Shown one piece after another: positions 52,166-62,141 of a stretch of 64,000 nt of DNA. The position numbers and the translations under genes are program-made. Source of the DNA: Micromonospora tulbaghiae. GTDB taxonomy: Bacteria; Actinomycetota; Actinomycetes; Mycobacteriales; Micromonosporaceae. The stretch spans positions 434,001 to 498,000 of the forward strand of contig NZ_FMCQ01000004.1 of assembly GCF_900091605.1 (NCBI RefSeq). The letters run 5' to 3'. The notes under the pieces were generated by a model that was not told where the DNA came from, searched no databases, and worked only from the letters and a program-made list of their open reading frames with translations. Position 1 is the first letter of the stretch, and every line of letters starts with the position of its first letter.

Positions 52166-52351
52166 GAGTATCTTTCCCCCACTTAAATCACATCCGCGAT
52201 ATTCGGCACTCTATGTGTAAATCGGACTTAAGCGGACGGGTTCGGATAAGACACGCCGAACGCCCTTGCGCTGCCCACTCATCCCGGCCTATGGCGCGGC
52301 GGTCCGTCGAGCCCTAGAGTCGCGAGCACGCTTCATGTCTTGGAGGGTGCC

Positions 52352-53680
52352 TTGACGACCGCGCCGATGCCCGAGTTCCCCGCCGGCTTCCGCTGGGGTG
52401 TCTCCACCTCCGCGTACCAGATCGAGGGTGCGACCACTGCCGACGGTCGCGGGCCGTCCATCTGGGACACGTTCGCCCACGACCCGGGTCGGATCGCCGA
52501 CGGCAGCACCGGCGACGATGCGTGCGACCACTACCACAGGTACGCCGAGGACACCGCGCTGCTGGCCGGGCTGGGGGTGTCCGCGTACCGGTTCTCGATC
52601 GCCTGGCCCCGGATCCAGCCGGCCGGCACCGGGCCGGCCAACGCCCCCGGGCTCGACTTCTACGACCGGCTGGTGGACGGCCTGCTCGACGCCGGCGTGG
52701 ACCCGGTCGCCACACTGTTCCACTGGGACCTGCCGCAGGCTCTGGAGGACGCCGGCGGCTGGCTGAACCGGGACACCGCCGCCCGCTTCGCCGAGTACGC
52801 CGACCTGACCGCGGCCCGCCTCGGCGACCGGGTGAAGCTCTGGATCACGCTCAACGAGCCGTTCATCCACATGAGCCTCGGCCACGGCACGGGCGAGCAC
52901 GCCCCCGCCCGGACGCTGCTGTTCGACGCCTTCCCGGTGGCCCACCACCAGCTCCTCGGGCACGGTCTCGCGGTCGCCGCGCTTCGTGCCCGCAGCACGT
53001 CCCCGGTGGCGATCGCCAACAACTACTCCCCGGTGCGGCTCGCCGGCGACACCGACGCGGACCGGGCCGCCGCCGCGGCGTACGACGCGCTGCACAACCG
53101 ACTGTTCACCGAGCCGCTGCTCGGACGCGGCTACCCGGACGCGCTCGGCCCCGACCCGGCCGTGGTGCGCGACGGCGACCTGGACGTCATCGCCGCCCCG
53201 ATCGACGTACTCGGCGTCAACTACTACAACCCGACGGGCATCGGGGCGCCGGAGGCGGATTCGCCGCTGCCGTTCGAGATCGTGCCGCTCGACGGCTACC
53301 CGCGCACCGCGTTCGACTGGCCGGTGGCCCCGGACGGGCTGCGTGAGCTGCTGCTCCAGCTGCACGAGCGGTACGGCGACGCGCTGCCGCCGATCCAGGT
53401 CACCGAGAGCGGCTGCGCGTACGACGACGCGCCCGGCGTCGACGGCCGGGTGCACGACCCGGAGCGGATCGCGTACCTGGACGGGCACGTGCGCGCCGTG
53501 CACCAGGCGATGGCCGAGGGCGTGCCGGTGACCGGGTACTTCGTCTGGTCGCTGCTGGACAACTGGGAGTGGGCCGAGGGCTTCACCAAGCGGTTCGGCC
53601 TGGTGCACGTCGACTTCGACACGCAGCGGCGGACGCCGAAGTCGTCGTACACATGGTTCCGGGACCTGGTCCGGCGATGA
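52352..53680 (+). CDS. GH1 beta-glucosidase
   Basis: 442 residues, normal GH1 length. FPAGFRWGVSTSAYQIEGA is the N-terminal signature, E169 in WITLNEPF the acid/base, and E352 in QVTESGCAYDD the nucleophile; FVWSLLDNWEWAEGF completes the site. No signal peptide, so it hydrolyses imported beta-glucosides in the cytoplasm. TTG 52352 has GGAGG five bases upstream; TTG 52340 and ATG 52367 are alternatives. Its stop overlaps the start of the MFS gene (ATGA). Confidence 0.93.
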   Translation: MTTAPMPEFPAGFRWGVSTSAYQIEGATTADGRGPSIWDTFAHDPGRIADGSTGDDACDHYHRYAEDTALLAGLGVSAYRFSIAWPRIQPAGTGPANAPGLDFYDRLVDGLLDAGVDPVATLFHWDLPQALEDAGGWLNRDTAARFAEYADLTAARLGDRVKLWITLNEPFIHMSLGHGTGEHAPARTLLFDAFPVAHHQLLGHGLAVAALRARSTSPVAIANNYSPVRLAGDTDADRAAAAAYDALHNRLFTEPLLGRGYPDALGPDPAVVRDGDLDVIAAPIDVLGVNYYNPTGIGAPEADSPLPFEIVPLDGYPRTAFDWPVAPDGLRELLLQLHERYGDALPPIQVTESGCAYDDAPGVDGRVHDPERIAYLDGHVRAVHQAMAEGVPVTGYFVWSLLDNWEWAEGFTKRFGLVHVDFDTQRRTPKSSYTWFRDLVRR

Positions 53681-54954
53681 CCACCGTGAACCCGACGCCG
53701 GCCTCGCTGCCGGCGGCGCTCGCCGAGCCGACCGTCCCGGTGCGGCGGGGCTGGATCGCGCTGATCTTCGCGGCCAACCTGGGCGTCTGGATGGCGTTCT
53801 TCACCCCGATCCAGGTGCTGCTGCCGCAGCAGGTGGAACGGATCGCCCCGGCCGACAAGGAGGCCATGCTGGCGGTGGTCACCGGCTTCGGCGCGCTCGC
53901 CGCGGTGCTGGCGAACCCGCTGGCCGGGGCGCTGTCCGACCGCACGTCGCTGCGGCTGGCCAACCGGCACTTCGGCCGCCGGCACGTCTGGACCGCGCTC
54001 GGCGCGGTGATCGGCGCGCTCGCCCTGGTGCTGCTGGCCCGGCAGAACACCATCGCCGGGGTGGCGGTGGCCTGGGTGGCCGCGCAGGTCTGCTTCAACG
54101 CGATGCTGGCCAGCCTCACCGCCGCGATCCCGGACCGGGTGCCGGTGGCGCAGCGCGGCGGCGTGTCCGGCTGGGTGGGCATCCCGCAGGCACTGGGCCT
54201 GGTGCTCGGCGCCGTGCTGGTGACCGCCGTGGTCACCGGGAACGCCGCCGGGTACGCGGCGATCGCGCTCGCCGTGCTGCTGCTGTCGCTGCCGTTCGCG
54301 CTGCTGACCCAGGACGACCCGCTGCCCCGGGAGCACCGGCCCCCGCTGCGCCTGCGGTCCCTGTTCGCCTCGATGTGGATCAGCCCGCGCCGCCACCCCG
54401 ACTTCGCCTGGGCCTGGTTCACCCGGTTCCTGGTGCAGACCGGCAACGCGCTGGGCACGCTGTACCTGCTCTACTTCCTCACCGACGGGGTACGGGTGGC
54501 CGACCCCGAGGGCTCCCTGCTGGTGCTGATCCTGCTCTACACGGTCGGCATGATGCTCACCGCTGTGGTCGCCGGGCGCATGTCCGACCGCTCCGGCCGA
54601 CGCAAGGTCTTCGTGATCGCCTCCGGGCTGATCATGGCGGTGGCGGCGGTGCTGCTCGCGGTGGCGCCGACCTGGCCGATGGCGATGGTGGCGGCGCTGC
54701 TGCTCGGCGCGGGGTACGGCGTCTACCTGGCGGTGGACGCCGCGCTGATCACGCAGGTGCTGCCCGCCGCGACGAACCGGGCAAAGGACCTCGGCGTGAT
54801 CAACATCGCCAACTCGGCGCCCCAGGTGCTCGGGCCGGCGCTGTCCGCGCCGATCGTGGTGCACCTCGGCGGCTATCCGACCCTGTACGCGGTCACCGCG
54901 GCGGTCACGGTGCTCGGCAGCGCCCTGGTGGTGAAGATCAAGGCGGTGCCCTGA
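53677..54954 (+). CDS. MFS transporter, probable glycoside importer
   Basis: 425 residues with about twelve membrane helices ([20 protein letters not shown] at the start). [20 protein letters not shown] carries an MFS loop motif, and [20 protein letters not shown] its C-half counterpart. Translationally coupled to the GH1 gene, so it probably brings in the beta-glucoside substrate. Confidence 0.88.
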   Translation: MTTVNPTPASLPAALAEPTVPVRRGWIALIFAANLGVWMAFFTPIQVLLPQQVERIAPADKEAMLAVVTGFGALAAVLANPLAGALSDRTSLRLANRHFGRRHVWTALGAVIGALALVLLARQNTIAGVAVAWVAAQVCFNAMLASLTAAIPDRVPVAQRGGVSGWVGIPQALGLVLGAVLVTAVVTGNAAGYAAIALAVLLLSLPFALLTQDDPLPREHRPPLRLRSLFASMWISPRRHPDFAWAWFTRFLVQTGNALGTLYLLYFLTDGVRVADPEGSLLVLILLYTVGMMLTAVVAGRMSDRSGRRKVFVIASGLIMAVAAVLLAVAPTWPMAMVAALLLGAGYGVYLAVDAALITQVLPAATNRAKDLGVINIANSAPQVLGPALSAPIVVHLGGYPTLYAVTAAVTVLGSALVVKIKAVP

Positions 54955-55003
54955 CCCGGCCCCCTGCCGGAAACCCGTCGCGGCCCGCCGTAGGCTGGGG
55001 GGC

Positions 55004-56413
55004 GTGACGGTACGTGTACGCTTCGCCCCTTCCCCGACCGGTATGTTCCACGTCGGCGGCGCCCGCTCGGCGCTGCAGAACTGGATCTTCGCCAAGCAGC
55101 AGGGCGGGGTGTTCGTGCTGCGCATCGAGGACACCGACGCGGCACGTAACCGGCCCGAGTGGACCGAGGGCATCCTCTCCGCGCTCGACTGGATCGGCAT
55201 CGCCCGGGGCAGCTACGAGGGCCCGTACTACCAGTCCTCGTACGCGGGCGAGCACCGGGCCGCCGCGCAGCGGCTGTACGAGGGCGGCCGGGCCTACTAC
55301 TGCGACTGCACCCGCGAGGACGTGCAGGCGCGTACCGGCCCGCAGCAGCGCGGCTACGACGGGTTCTGCCGCGACCGCGGCCTGGAGCCGGGCGAGGGCC
55401 GGGCACTGCGCTTCCGTACCCCGGACGAGGGCGAGACCGTGGTGGTCGACCTGGTGCGCGGCGAGCCGACGTTCGAGAACAAGCTGATCGAGGACTTCGT
55501 CATCGCCCGCGGTGACGGCTCCCCGGTGTTCCTGCTGGCTAACGTGGTCGACGACATGTCGATGGGGATCACCCACGTGATCCGGGCCGAGGAGCACCTG
55601 CCGAACACCCCGAAGCAGCAGCTGCTGTGGGACGCGCTCGGCGTCAAGCCGCCGGTCTGGGCGCACGTGCCGGTGGTGGTGAACGAGAAGCGGCAGAAGC
55701 TGTCCAAGCGGCGGGACAAGGTCGCGCTGGAGGCGTACCGGGACGAGGGCTACCTCGCCGACGCGATGCGCAACTACCTGATGCTGCTGGGCTGGGCGCC
55801 GTCGGGCGACCGCGAGATCGTGCCCTGGTCGGTGATCGAGGAGGAGTTCCGGCTGGACGAGGTCAACCCGTCCCCGGCGTTCTTCGACGAAAAGAAGCTG
55901 CGCGCGTTCAACGGCGACTACATCCGGGCGCTGCCGGTGGCGGACTTCGTCGAGGCGTGCCGGCCGTGGCTCACCGGCACCGGCACCATCGCCCCGCCGC
56001 CGTGGCAGCCCGACGAGTTCGACCCGGCCGCGTTCGCCGCGGTGGCCCCGCTCGCGCAGACCCGGATCGCGGTGCTCAGCGAGATCGTGCCGAACGTCGA
56101 CTTCCTGTTCCTGGCCGACCCGCTGATCGACGAGGCGGCCTGGGCTAAGGCGATGAAGGAGGGCGCCGCCGACCTGCTGGACGCGGCGATCGGCGCGTTC
56201 GAGGCGCTGGAGTCCTGGGACGCCGAGTCGCTCAAGGCCACGCTGGAGGCGGTCGGCGCGGAGCGCGGGCTGAAGCTGGGCAAGGCGCAGGCGCCGGTAC
56301 GCGTCGCGGTCACCGGGCGCACCGTCGGCCTGCCGCTGTTCGAGTCGCTGGAGGTGCTCGGCCGCGACCGTACGCTGACCCGGCTGCGCGCCGCCCGCGT
56401 ACGCCTGGTCTGA
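55004..56413 (+). CDS. gltX: glutamyl-tRNA synthetase (divergent type)
   Basis: 469 residues. [20 protein letters not shown] is the HIGH region, a cysteine trio C100-x-C102 and C122 forms a zinc-ribbon-like site ([19 protein letters not shown]), and KLSKR (232-236) is the class I signature; the C-terminal helical domain should bind the anticodon. It charges tRNA-Glu (or tRNA-Gln in genomes that use GatCAB). FHVGG differs from the usual HVGLIRTAL of the main actinobacterial enzyme, so a second copy may exist elsewhere. GTG 55004. Confidence 0.9.
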   Translation: MTVRVRFAPSPTGMFHVGGARSALQNWIFAKQQGGVFVLRIEDTDAARNRPEWTEGILSALDWIGIARGSYEGPYYQSSYAGEHRAAAQRLYEGGRAYYCDCTREDVQARTGPQQRGYDGFCRDRGLEPGEGRALRFRTPDEGETVVVDLVRGEPTFENKLIEDFVIARGDGSPVFLLANVVDDMSMGITHVIRAEEHLPNTPKQQLLWDALGVKPPVWAHVPVVVNEKRQKLSKRRDKVALEAYRDEGYLADAMRNYLMLLGWAPSGDREIVPWSVIEEEFRLDEVNPSPAFFDEKKLRAFNGDYIRALPVADFVEACRPWLTGTGTIAPPPWQPDEFDPAAFAAVAPLAQTRIAVLSEIVPNVDFLFLADPLIDEAAWAKAMKEGAADLLDAAIGAFEALESWDAESLKATLEAVGAERGLKLGKAQAPVRVAVTGRTVGLPLFESLEVLGRDRTLTRLRAARVRLV

Positions 56414-56417
56414 GCGG

Positions 56418-57023
56418 TCAGCGGCCGGCGGCGCGACGGCGCAGCAGCAGTCCGCCGCCCAGCGCGGCCAGCACCACCACGGCTCCGGCCGCCCACAGCC
56501 AGCCCGTACCCCCGTCGTCGTCCGTCCCGGCGGCGGCCGGGGTCGGGCTCGCCGGGGTCGGCGCGGCGCTGGTCGGCGCGACGGTGGTGGGCGCGACGGT
56601 GGTGGGCGCCGCGCTCGCCGACGGCGACTCCGCCGGGGTGCCGGTGGTCAGGGTGAACCGGATCTCCCCCTTGACCGGATGGCCGTCGTCGGACGCCAGC
56701 CGGTAGGTCACGATGTAGAGACCGGCCGCGCCCGGCCGGAACGGGACCGTCACACGCTTGCCGGAGAAGGCCGGCGGGCCGCCGGTCGCGGCCACGTTGT
56801 CCGGGCCGGTGACGGTGACCTCGGTGGTCGCCTCCTTCGGCGTGGCGAGGAACCGCAGCTCGATTCGCTCCGGTGCGACGGCCAGCCGGGCCCCGTCGCG
56901 CGGATCACTGCCGGTCAGCGAGTTGTGCGCGGCGGCTGGCGCGGCCGGCAGCAGCGTCGACGCCACCACCACCCCGAGCACCACCGCCCAGGTACGCGCC
57001 ACACGGGCGACCCTGCCCCCCAT
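56418..57023 (-). CDS. CopC domain protein, exported and membrane anchored
   Basis: 201 residues. A signal peptide ends at APAAAH, so the mature protein starts with the copper-ligand histidine (AHNSLTGSDPRDGARLAVAP). The CopC domain (about 33-130) includes YIVTYRLASDDGHPVKGEIR with a second ligand region (DGHP). A Thr/Pro-rich linker with APTTV repeats leads to a C-terminal helix (about 175-195). ATG 57023 follows GGAGGG. No copD or other copper gene is next to it. Confidence 0.9.
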   Translation of the reverse strand: MGGRVARVARTWAVVLGVVVASTLLPAAPAAAHNSLTGSDPRDGARLAVAPERIELRFLATPKEATTEVTVTGPDNVAATGGPPAFSGKRVTVPFRPGAAGLYIVTYRLASDDGHPVKGEIRFTLTTGTPAESPSASAAPTTVAPTTVAPTSAAPTPASPTPAAAGTDDDGGTGWLWAAGAVVVLAALGGGLLLRRRAAGR

Positions 57024-57214
57024 GGTTCCCTCCGTCCGGGTAGGATCCGGCCGATGATCATCGACCGTTCATTGGTCGGTCTCAGCTCGCAGATAGTTCC
57101 AAATACTCTTCCACCAGCTGCAACCGAGCGCCGTTCTGCGGAGTCTTGTGGTGGACACCGGTCCAGTGTGACCTGCAGCGGAAGCCAGCCATCGAACGGG
57201 GCGAGGAGGCGGCG

Positions 57215-57877
57215 ATGATCCGAAGGGTGAGACGGCTGCTGATCGCCGTGACCGGGGGCGTGGCGGCCCTGGCGTGCACGCTGGCCCTGGCCGGCACGGC
57301 GGCGGCCCAGGCGGCGCCCAAGCCGAAGCCGGCTCCGACCGGCGTCGACATCAGCGGCGAGCGGCTCGACGCGCCGCTGAAGCTGCGCACCGACACCAGC
57401 CCGAACGAGGTCAACCTGGTGATCGACCAGGTCAGGTGGCTGGGTACGACCGGCCAGTTGCGCGGCCCGGCCGCGAAGGATCTGGGTCCGAAGTACACGG
57501 TGGTGGTGCTCGCCGCCGCCGGTCCGCAGCGCACCTACGACCTGTTCCCGCTGGCCAAGGGCGGTCCCCGGATCTACCGGCCGGGCAAGCAGCCGGACCT
57601 GAGCAGCACCCGGGCCGGCTGGTTCTTCGGCCGGCTCAACATGCCCGAGACGCTGCGCTCGGTCGGCGTGCCGATGCCGGCGCAGTTCGACACGCTCGCC
57701 GGCGGCGTCGGCGGCGGCGAACGGGTGCTTCCGGAGGAGGCGCTCGACCCGGTGCACAACCTCGACACCGCGCTCGGCGAACTCCAGCGGCTGCTGCTGC
57801 TCAACGTGGGCATCGTGCTGGTCATCACCGCCGGGCTGGCCGGCATCGCGCTGCTGGTCCGCCGCCGCACCCGCTGA
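57215..57877 (+). CDS. exported/membrane protein of unknown function
   Basis: 220 residues. Signal-like start (RRLLIAVTGGVAALACTLAL) with cleavage near AAAQA, a beta-rich extracytoplasmic domain (35-180; LRTDTSPNEVNLVIDQVRWL, KYTVVVLAAAGPQRTYDLFP) and one membrane helix near the C-terminus (193-215) followed by RRRTR. ATG 57215 follows GAGGAGG. Divergent from the CopC gene. No family recognised. Confidence 0.75.
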   Translation: MIRRVRRLLIAVTGGVAALACTLALAGTAAAQAAPKPKPAPTGVDISGERLDAPLKLRTDTSPNEVNLVIDQVRWLGTTGQLRGPAAKDLGPKYTVVVLAAAGPQRTYDLFPLAKGGPRIYRPGKQPDLSSTRAGWFFGRLNMPETLRSVGVPMPAQFDTLAGGVGGGERVLPEEALDPVHNLDTALGELQRLLLLNVGIVLVITAGLAGIALLVRRRTR

Positions 57878-58404
57878 ACCGCGGCAGGCGCCGCGTCAGC
57901 ACCAGCGGCGCGGCGGGCGCTCCCGGCGGGTGGTCCGGTTGCTCGGGCGTACCGCGCCGTGACGGTGGCCGCCCGCCCAGCCCGCCAGGCCGCTGCGGCA
58001 GCTCCGGTCGGCCGGTTCTTCGTCGGCCGGGTGCGCCGGCTCCGCCGCCCGCTGCCGGGGCACACCCGGCTCGTCCTCGGCGCGCTCCGGCGCCCGGCCG
58101 GCCGGCTGCTCCCCCTGCTGGTTGAGGCACGGCCGGCGCGGGTGTGTGGCAGTCGCCGGCTGGTCGTGGCCCCGTCGGCATGCTTCACCCTGGGCGCAAC
58201 CGTGCTCGGCCTCCCCCTGCGCCATCCCGGCCCCCCTCACGCGTCGCCCTCGCCCGCCCGGCCGGAGTCTGGCCCGGCGTGCCCTGACACCGTACTGGCC
58301 CGGCCGAACAAGATCGTCAGCGCGTACCGGTGGAGATCCTCACGCGGCGGCGGGCCCGTCACCTCGATGTGGATCCGCTGGTCACGCCGTGTCAGGCTGG
58401 TGCG
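57878..58404. other. 527-base interval without a supported gene
   Basis: Open frames exist on both strands but are Arg/Pro/Ala-rich without a ribosome binding site or family features. Compositionally it differs little from coding DNA, so a decayed gene is possible. The end of it should contain the promoter of the FasR-like gene. Confidence 0.45.
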
Positions 58405-59604
58405 GTGAGCGAACCGGGCGGAACGGAGACGTCGGCGACGCTGCGCCGCATCGAACGGGCGGCGGGCGGGCTGGCCACCGCCAGCGTGGCCCGGATGGAC
58501 GAGACGCTGCCGTGGTTCCGTGAGCTGCCCGCCGACCAGCGCTCCTGGGTCATGCTCGTCGCCCAGGCCGGCGTGCGCTCGCTGGTGCAGTGGCTGCGCC
58601 AGGGCGGCGGCGCGACCGACCGCACCCAGGAGGTGTCAGACGAGGTCTTCGCCGCCGCGCCGCAGGCGCTGGCCCGCTCGATCAGCCTCCAGCAGACCGT
58701 GGCGCTGATCAAGGTGACCATCGACGTGGTCGAGGAGCAGGTGTCGGAGCTCGCCGTGCCGGGCGAGGAACAGTCGCTGCGGGAGGCGGTGCTGCGCTTC
58801 TCCCGGGAGATCGCGTTCGCCGCCGCGCGGGTCTACGCCCGGGCCGCCGAGAGCCGCGGCTCCTGGGACGCCCGGTTGCAGGCGCTGCTGGTCGACGCGC
58901 TGCTGCGGGGCGACTCCCCGGACGTGCTGGCCAGCCGGGCCGCCGCGCTGGGCTGGACGGACGCGCCGCCGGTGGCGGTGGCGGTGGGCCGCTCACCCGG
59001 CGGCGAGGTGGCGGCCGTGCTGCACACCGTCTACCGGCAGGCCCGGCGGATCGGCGTCGAGGTGATCGGCGGCGTGCACGGCGACCGCCTGGTCATCGTG
59101 CTGGGCGGGGCGGCCGATCCGGTGGCGGCCACGGAGAAGCTGCGTACCGCCTTCGGCGAGGGGCCGGTGGTGGTCGGCCCCGCGGTGCCCAGCCTGGACG
59201 AGGCCACCGAATCGGCGCGGGCGGCGCTGGCCGGGTTCCGGGCCGCGCCGGCCTGGCCGACCGCGCCGTGCCCGGTCGCCGCCGACGAACTGCTCCCGGA
59301 ACGCGCGCTGGCCGGCGACACCGAGGCCCGCCGCCGGTTGCGCCACGACGTGTACGCGGCACTGGCCCGCTCCGGCGGCGAACTGCTGGAGACGCTCGAC
59401 GCGTTCTTCGCCGCCGGCGGCACGCTGGAGAGCGCGGCGCGGGCGCTGTTCGTGCACCCGAACACCGTGCGCTACCGGCTGAAGCGGATCGCCGAGGTGA
59501 CCGGCTTCTCGCCGCTGGCCCCGCGCGACGCGTTCGCGTTGCAGGTCGCGCTGACGGTGGGACGCCTCGACCCGGTGGTGCCGACGGTCTCCGATCGGCG
59601 ATGA
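58405..59604 (+). CDS. fasR: PucR-type regulator of fatty acid synthesis (FasR-like)
   Basis: 399 residues. The C-terminal helix-turn-helix typical of PucR/CdaR proteins is LESAARALFVHPNTVRYRLK (about 345-365), followed by TGFSPLAPRDAFALQVAL. The N-terminal part is all helical (LPWFRELPADQRSWVMLVAQ). Its place directly upstream of fabD, fabH, acpP and fabF matches FasR of Streptomyces and mycobacteria, which activates that operon and senses long-chain acyl-CoA. GTG 58405. Confidence 0.88.
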   Translation: MSEPGGTETSATLRRIERAAGGLATASVARMDETLPWFRELPADQRSWVMLVAQAGVRSLVQWLRQGGGATDRTQEVSDEVFAAAPQALARSISLQQTVALIKVTIDVVEEQVSELAVPGEEQSLREAVLRFSREIAFAAARVYARAAESRGSWDARLQALLVDALLRGDSPDVLASRAAALGWTDAPPVAVAVGRSPGGEVAAVLHTVYRQARRIGVEVIGGVHGDRLVIVLGGAADPVAATEKLRTAFGEGPVVVGPAVPSLDEATESARAALAGFRAAPAWPTAPCPVAADELLPERALAGDTEARRRLRHDVYAALARSGGELLETLDAFFAAGGTLESAARALFVHPNTVRYRLKRIAEVTGFSPLAPRDAFALQVALTVGRLDPVVPTVSDRR

Positions 59605-59611
59605 TCGCCGA
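59595..59611. promoter_or_regulatory. palindrome at fasR stop, operator or hairpin
   Basis: TCGGCGATGATCGCCGA is a perfect dyad (7-base arms around TGA) whose centre is the fasR stop codon. It lies 91 bases upstream of the fabD start and could bind FasR or be a short hairpin. Confidence 0.5.
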
Positions 59612-59617
59612 CGATCT

Positions 59618-59646
59618 TTGTAGGTTTCCTCTAAAGGTTCTAGTGC
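59618..59646 (+). promoter_or_regulatory. fabD operon promoter candidate
   Basis: TTGTAG (59618-59623), 17 bases, TAGTGC (59641-59646), located in an unusually AT-rich run (TTTGTAGGTTTCCTCTAAAG) just after fasR. Weak -10 match. Confidence 0.4.
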
Positions 59647-59701
59647 GGTTTCGTGCCGTACGTTACAGCGCGGCACGCCGGTATCCGTCAGAGTCGTACA
59701 C

Positions 59702-60871
59702 GTGCTCGCCGTACTCTCTCCCGGACAGGGTTCCCAGAAGCCCGGCTTCCTCACGCCCTGGCTCGACCTCCCCGGCGCCGAGGCGCGTCTGCGCTGGTGG
59801 TCGGCGCTGGCCGGGGTGGATCTGATCCACCTGGGCACCCGGGCGGACGCGGACGAGATCAAGGACACCGCCCGCACCCAGCCGCTGCTGGTCGCCGCCG
59901 CACTGCTCGCCGCCGAGCACCTGCCGATGCACGACGTCGGGCTGGTCGCCGGGCACAGCGTCGGTGAGCTGGGTGCCGCCGCGCTGGCCGGGGTGCTGCC
60001 GGCCGAGTCCGCCGTGACGCTCGCCGGCGTACGCGGGCGGGAGATGGCCGCCGCCTGCGCGCTGGAGCCGACCGGGATGGCCGCCGTCCTCGGCGGTGAC
60101 CCGGACGAGGTGATCGCCGCGCTGACGGCGCACGGGCTGCACCCGGCCAACCGCAACGGGGCCGGTCAGATCGTGGCCGCCGGCGCGGTCGAGGCGCTGG
60201 ACAAGCTGGCCGCCGAGCCGCCGGCCCGGACCCGGGTCATCCGGCTCCAGGTCGCGGGCGCGTTCCACACGCCGTACATGGCGCCCGCCGAGACCGCCCT
60301 CGCCGCGGTGGCCGCCGGTGTCCCGGCCTCCGCACCGGCCCGGATCCTGCTGTCCAACCTCGACGGCGCACCGGCCGGGCACGGCCCGGAGACGGTCCGG
60401 CGGCTGGTCCGGCAGGTGACCGCGCCGGTCCGCTGGGACCTGTGCATGCGGACGCTGGCCGACCTCGGCGTCACCGGCGTGATCGAGCTGCCGCCGGCCG
60501 GCACCCTGGCCGGGCTGGTCAAGCGGGAACTCAAGGGCGAGGGCGCACCCGAGATCGTCACCCTGAACACCCCGGCCGACCTGCCTGCCGCGCACCGCCT
60601 GATCGCCCGGCACGCCGGCCCCGCCGCCCGCCCGGCCGCGCCGTCGTTCCGGGTGGTCGTCTCCCCCGCCGCCGGTCGCCTCGACCGCTCGGCCGGACCG
60701 GCCGAGGGCACCGAGGTACGCGCCGGACAGGTCCTCGGCCACGTCGCCACCGGCCGGGGGCCGGTCGAGGTGACCGCGCACGACAACGGGCCGCTCGTCG
60801 AGTGGCTCGCACACCACGACGACCCGGTCGCACCGGGCCAGCCCCTCGTCCGCATCGGAGGAACGCACTAA
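59702..60871 (+). CDS. fabD: malonyl-CoA:ACP transacylase with C-terminal lipoyl/biotinyl-like domain
   Basis: 389 residues against about 310 for ordinary FabD. Residues 1-305 are a complete transacylase: SPGQGSQ, catalytic S86 in GHSVG, R111 and H189 in GAFHTPYM; it loads malonyl groups on ACP for FASII. Residues 315-389 are extra: FRVVVSPAAGRLDR, GTEVRAGQVLGHVATGRGP, EVTAHDNGPLVEWLAHHDDP, VAPGQPLVRIG read like a biotinyl/lipoyl barrel but lack the modified lysine. GTG 59702. The stop is directly followed by fabH. Confidence 0.94.
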   Translation: MLAVLSPGQGSQKPGFLTPWLDLPGAEARLRWWSALAGVDLIHLGTRADADEIKDTARTQPLLVAAALLAAEHLPMHDVGLVAGHSVGELGAAALAGVLPAESAVTLAGVRGREMAAACALEPTGMAAVLGGDPDEVIAALTAHGLHPANRNGAGQIVAAGAVEALDKLAAEPPARTRVIRLQVAGAFHTPYMAPAETALAAVAAGVPASAPARILLSNLDGAPAGHGPETVRRLVRQVTAPVRWDLCMRTLADLGVTGVIELPPAGTLAGLVKRELKGEGAPEIVTLNTPADLPAAHRLIARHAGPAARPAAPSFRVVVSPAAGRLDRSAGPAEGTEVRAGQVLGHVATGRGPVEVTAHDNGPLVEWLAHHDDPVAPGQPLVRIGGTH

Positions 60872-61816
60872 ATGGCCGGCAGCCGGATCGTCGCGATGGG
60901 GCACTACCAGCCCTCCCGCGTCGTCACGAACGACGAGATCGCGCAGATGGTGGACACCAACGACGAGTGGATCCGGGACCGGGTCGGCATCGTCACCCGG
61001 CGGATCGCGGGCGACGAGACGGTGGCCGACATGGCAACCGCCGCCGCCGGCAAGGCGCTCGCCAACTCCGGCCTCACCGCCGCCGACATCGACCTGGTGG
61101 TGGTGGCCACCTGCTCGTCGGCGGACCGCAGCCCCAACGTGGCCTGCCGGGTCGCGGCCAAGCTGGGCATCAACGCGCCCGCGGCCTTCGACCTCAACAC
61201 CGCCTGCTCCGGTTTCGCGTACGCGCTGGGCACGGTGGACCACGCGATCCGGGCCGGCGCGGCGCGTAACGCGATAGTCGTCGGCGCGGAGAAGCTCTCC
61301 GACCTGACCGACTGGACCGACCGCTCGACCTGCATCATCTTCGCCGACGGCGCCGGGGCGGCGGTGGTCACCGCGACCGCCGACGACGAGCCGGCCGGGA
61401 TCGGGCCGGTGGTCTGGGGTTCCGCGCCGGAGAAGAGCGACGCGGTACGCATCGAGGGCTGGCAGCCGTACATCACGCAGGAGGGGCAGTCGGTGTTCCG
61501 CTGGGCCACCACCGCGATCGCCCCGCTCGCGCTGCAGGCCTGCGAGCGCGCCGGTGTGCATCCGTCGGAGCTGGCCGCGTTCGTGCCGCACCAGGCCAAC
61601 GCCCGGATCATCGACGGCATCGCCAAGCGGCTGAACATCCCGGACGCGATCATCGCCAAGGACATCGTCGAGTCCGGCAACACGTCGGCGGCGAGCATCC
61701 CGCTGGCCCTGTCGAAACTGGTCGAGCGGCGCGAGGTGCCCTCGGGCGCCCCGGTGCTGCTGTTCGGCTTCGGTGGCGGCCTGACCTACGCCGGTCAGGT
61801 CGTGCGCTGCCCCTGA
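60872..61816 (+). CDS. fabH: beta-ketoacyl-ACP synthase III
   Basis: 314 residues. Catalytic C112 in NTACSGFAYALG, H240 in PHQANARIIDG and N270 in ESGNTSAASIP are all present. It starts fatty acid synthesis by condensing acyl-CoA (branched starters in actinomycetes) with malonyl-ACP. GGAGGAACG before ATG 60872 overlaps the end of fabD, so the genes are co-translated. Confidence 0.96.
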   Translation: MAGSRIVAMGHYQPSRVVTNDEIAQMVDTNDEWIRDRVGIVTRRIAGDETVADMATAAAGKALANSGLTAADIDLVVVATCSSADRSPNVACRVAAKLGINAPAAFDLNTACSGFAYALGTVDHAIRAGAARNAIVVGAEKLSDLTDWTDRSTCIIFADGAGAAVVTATADDEPAGIGPVVWGSAPEKSDAVRIEGWQPYITQEGQSVFRWATTAIAPLALQACERAGVHPSELAAFVPHQANARIIDGIAKRLNIPDAIIAKDIVESGNTSAASIPLALSKLVERREVPSGAPVLLFGFGGGLTYAGQVVRCP

Positions 61817-61899
61817 GACCCCCTCGGGCGCGAACGCGCCGAGGTGTGTGACCGGCGACGCCGGTGACACGTGACCCCCGATGAGAGGAACCAACCGCA

Positions 61900-62139
61900 A
61901 TGACCCGTGACGAGATCACCGCCGGCCTCGCCGAGATCCTCGAAGAGGTTGCCGGCGTGAACCCGGACGACGTGGCCGAGGGGAAGTCCTTCACCGACGA
62001 CCTCGACGTCGACTCGCTCTCCATGGTCGAGGTCGTGGTGGCGGCCGAGGAGAAGTTCGGCGTCAAGATCCCGGACAACGAGGTGCAGAACCTCAAGACC
62101 GTCGGGGACGCGGTCAGCTACATCGAGGCGCAGTCCTGA
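61900..62139 (+). CDS. acpP: acyl carrier protein
   Basis: 79 residues, acidic four-helix ACP. The 4'-phosphopantetheine serine is S39 in LDVDSLSMVE. It carries the growing chain in FASII. ATG 61900 follows GAGAGGAACC. Two bases separate it from fabF. Confidence 0.97.
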   Translation: MTRDEITAGLAEILEEVAGVNPDDVAEGKSFTDDLDVDSLSMVEVVVAAEEKFGVKIPDNEVQNLKTVGDAVSYIEAQS

Positions 62140-62141
62140 TC

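Noticed and set aside
57959..58408. 149-codon plus-strand open frame between the exported protein and fasR
   Set aside because: Arg/Pro/Ala-rich with no motif and no ribosome binding site; equally long frames exist on the other strand.
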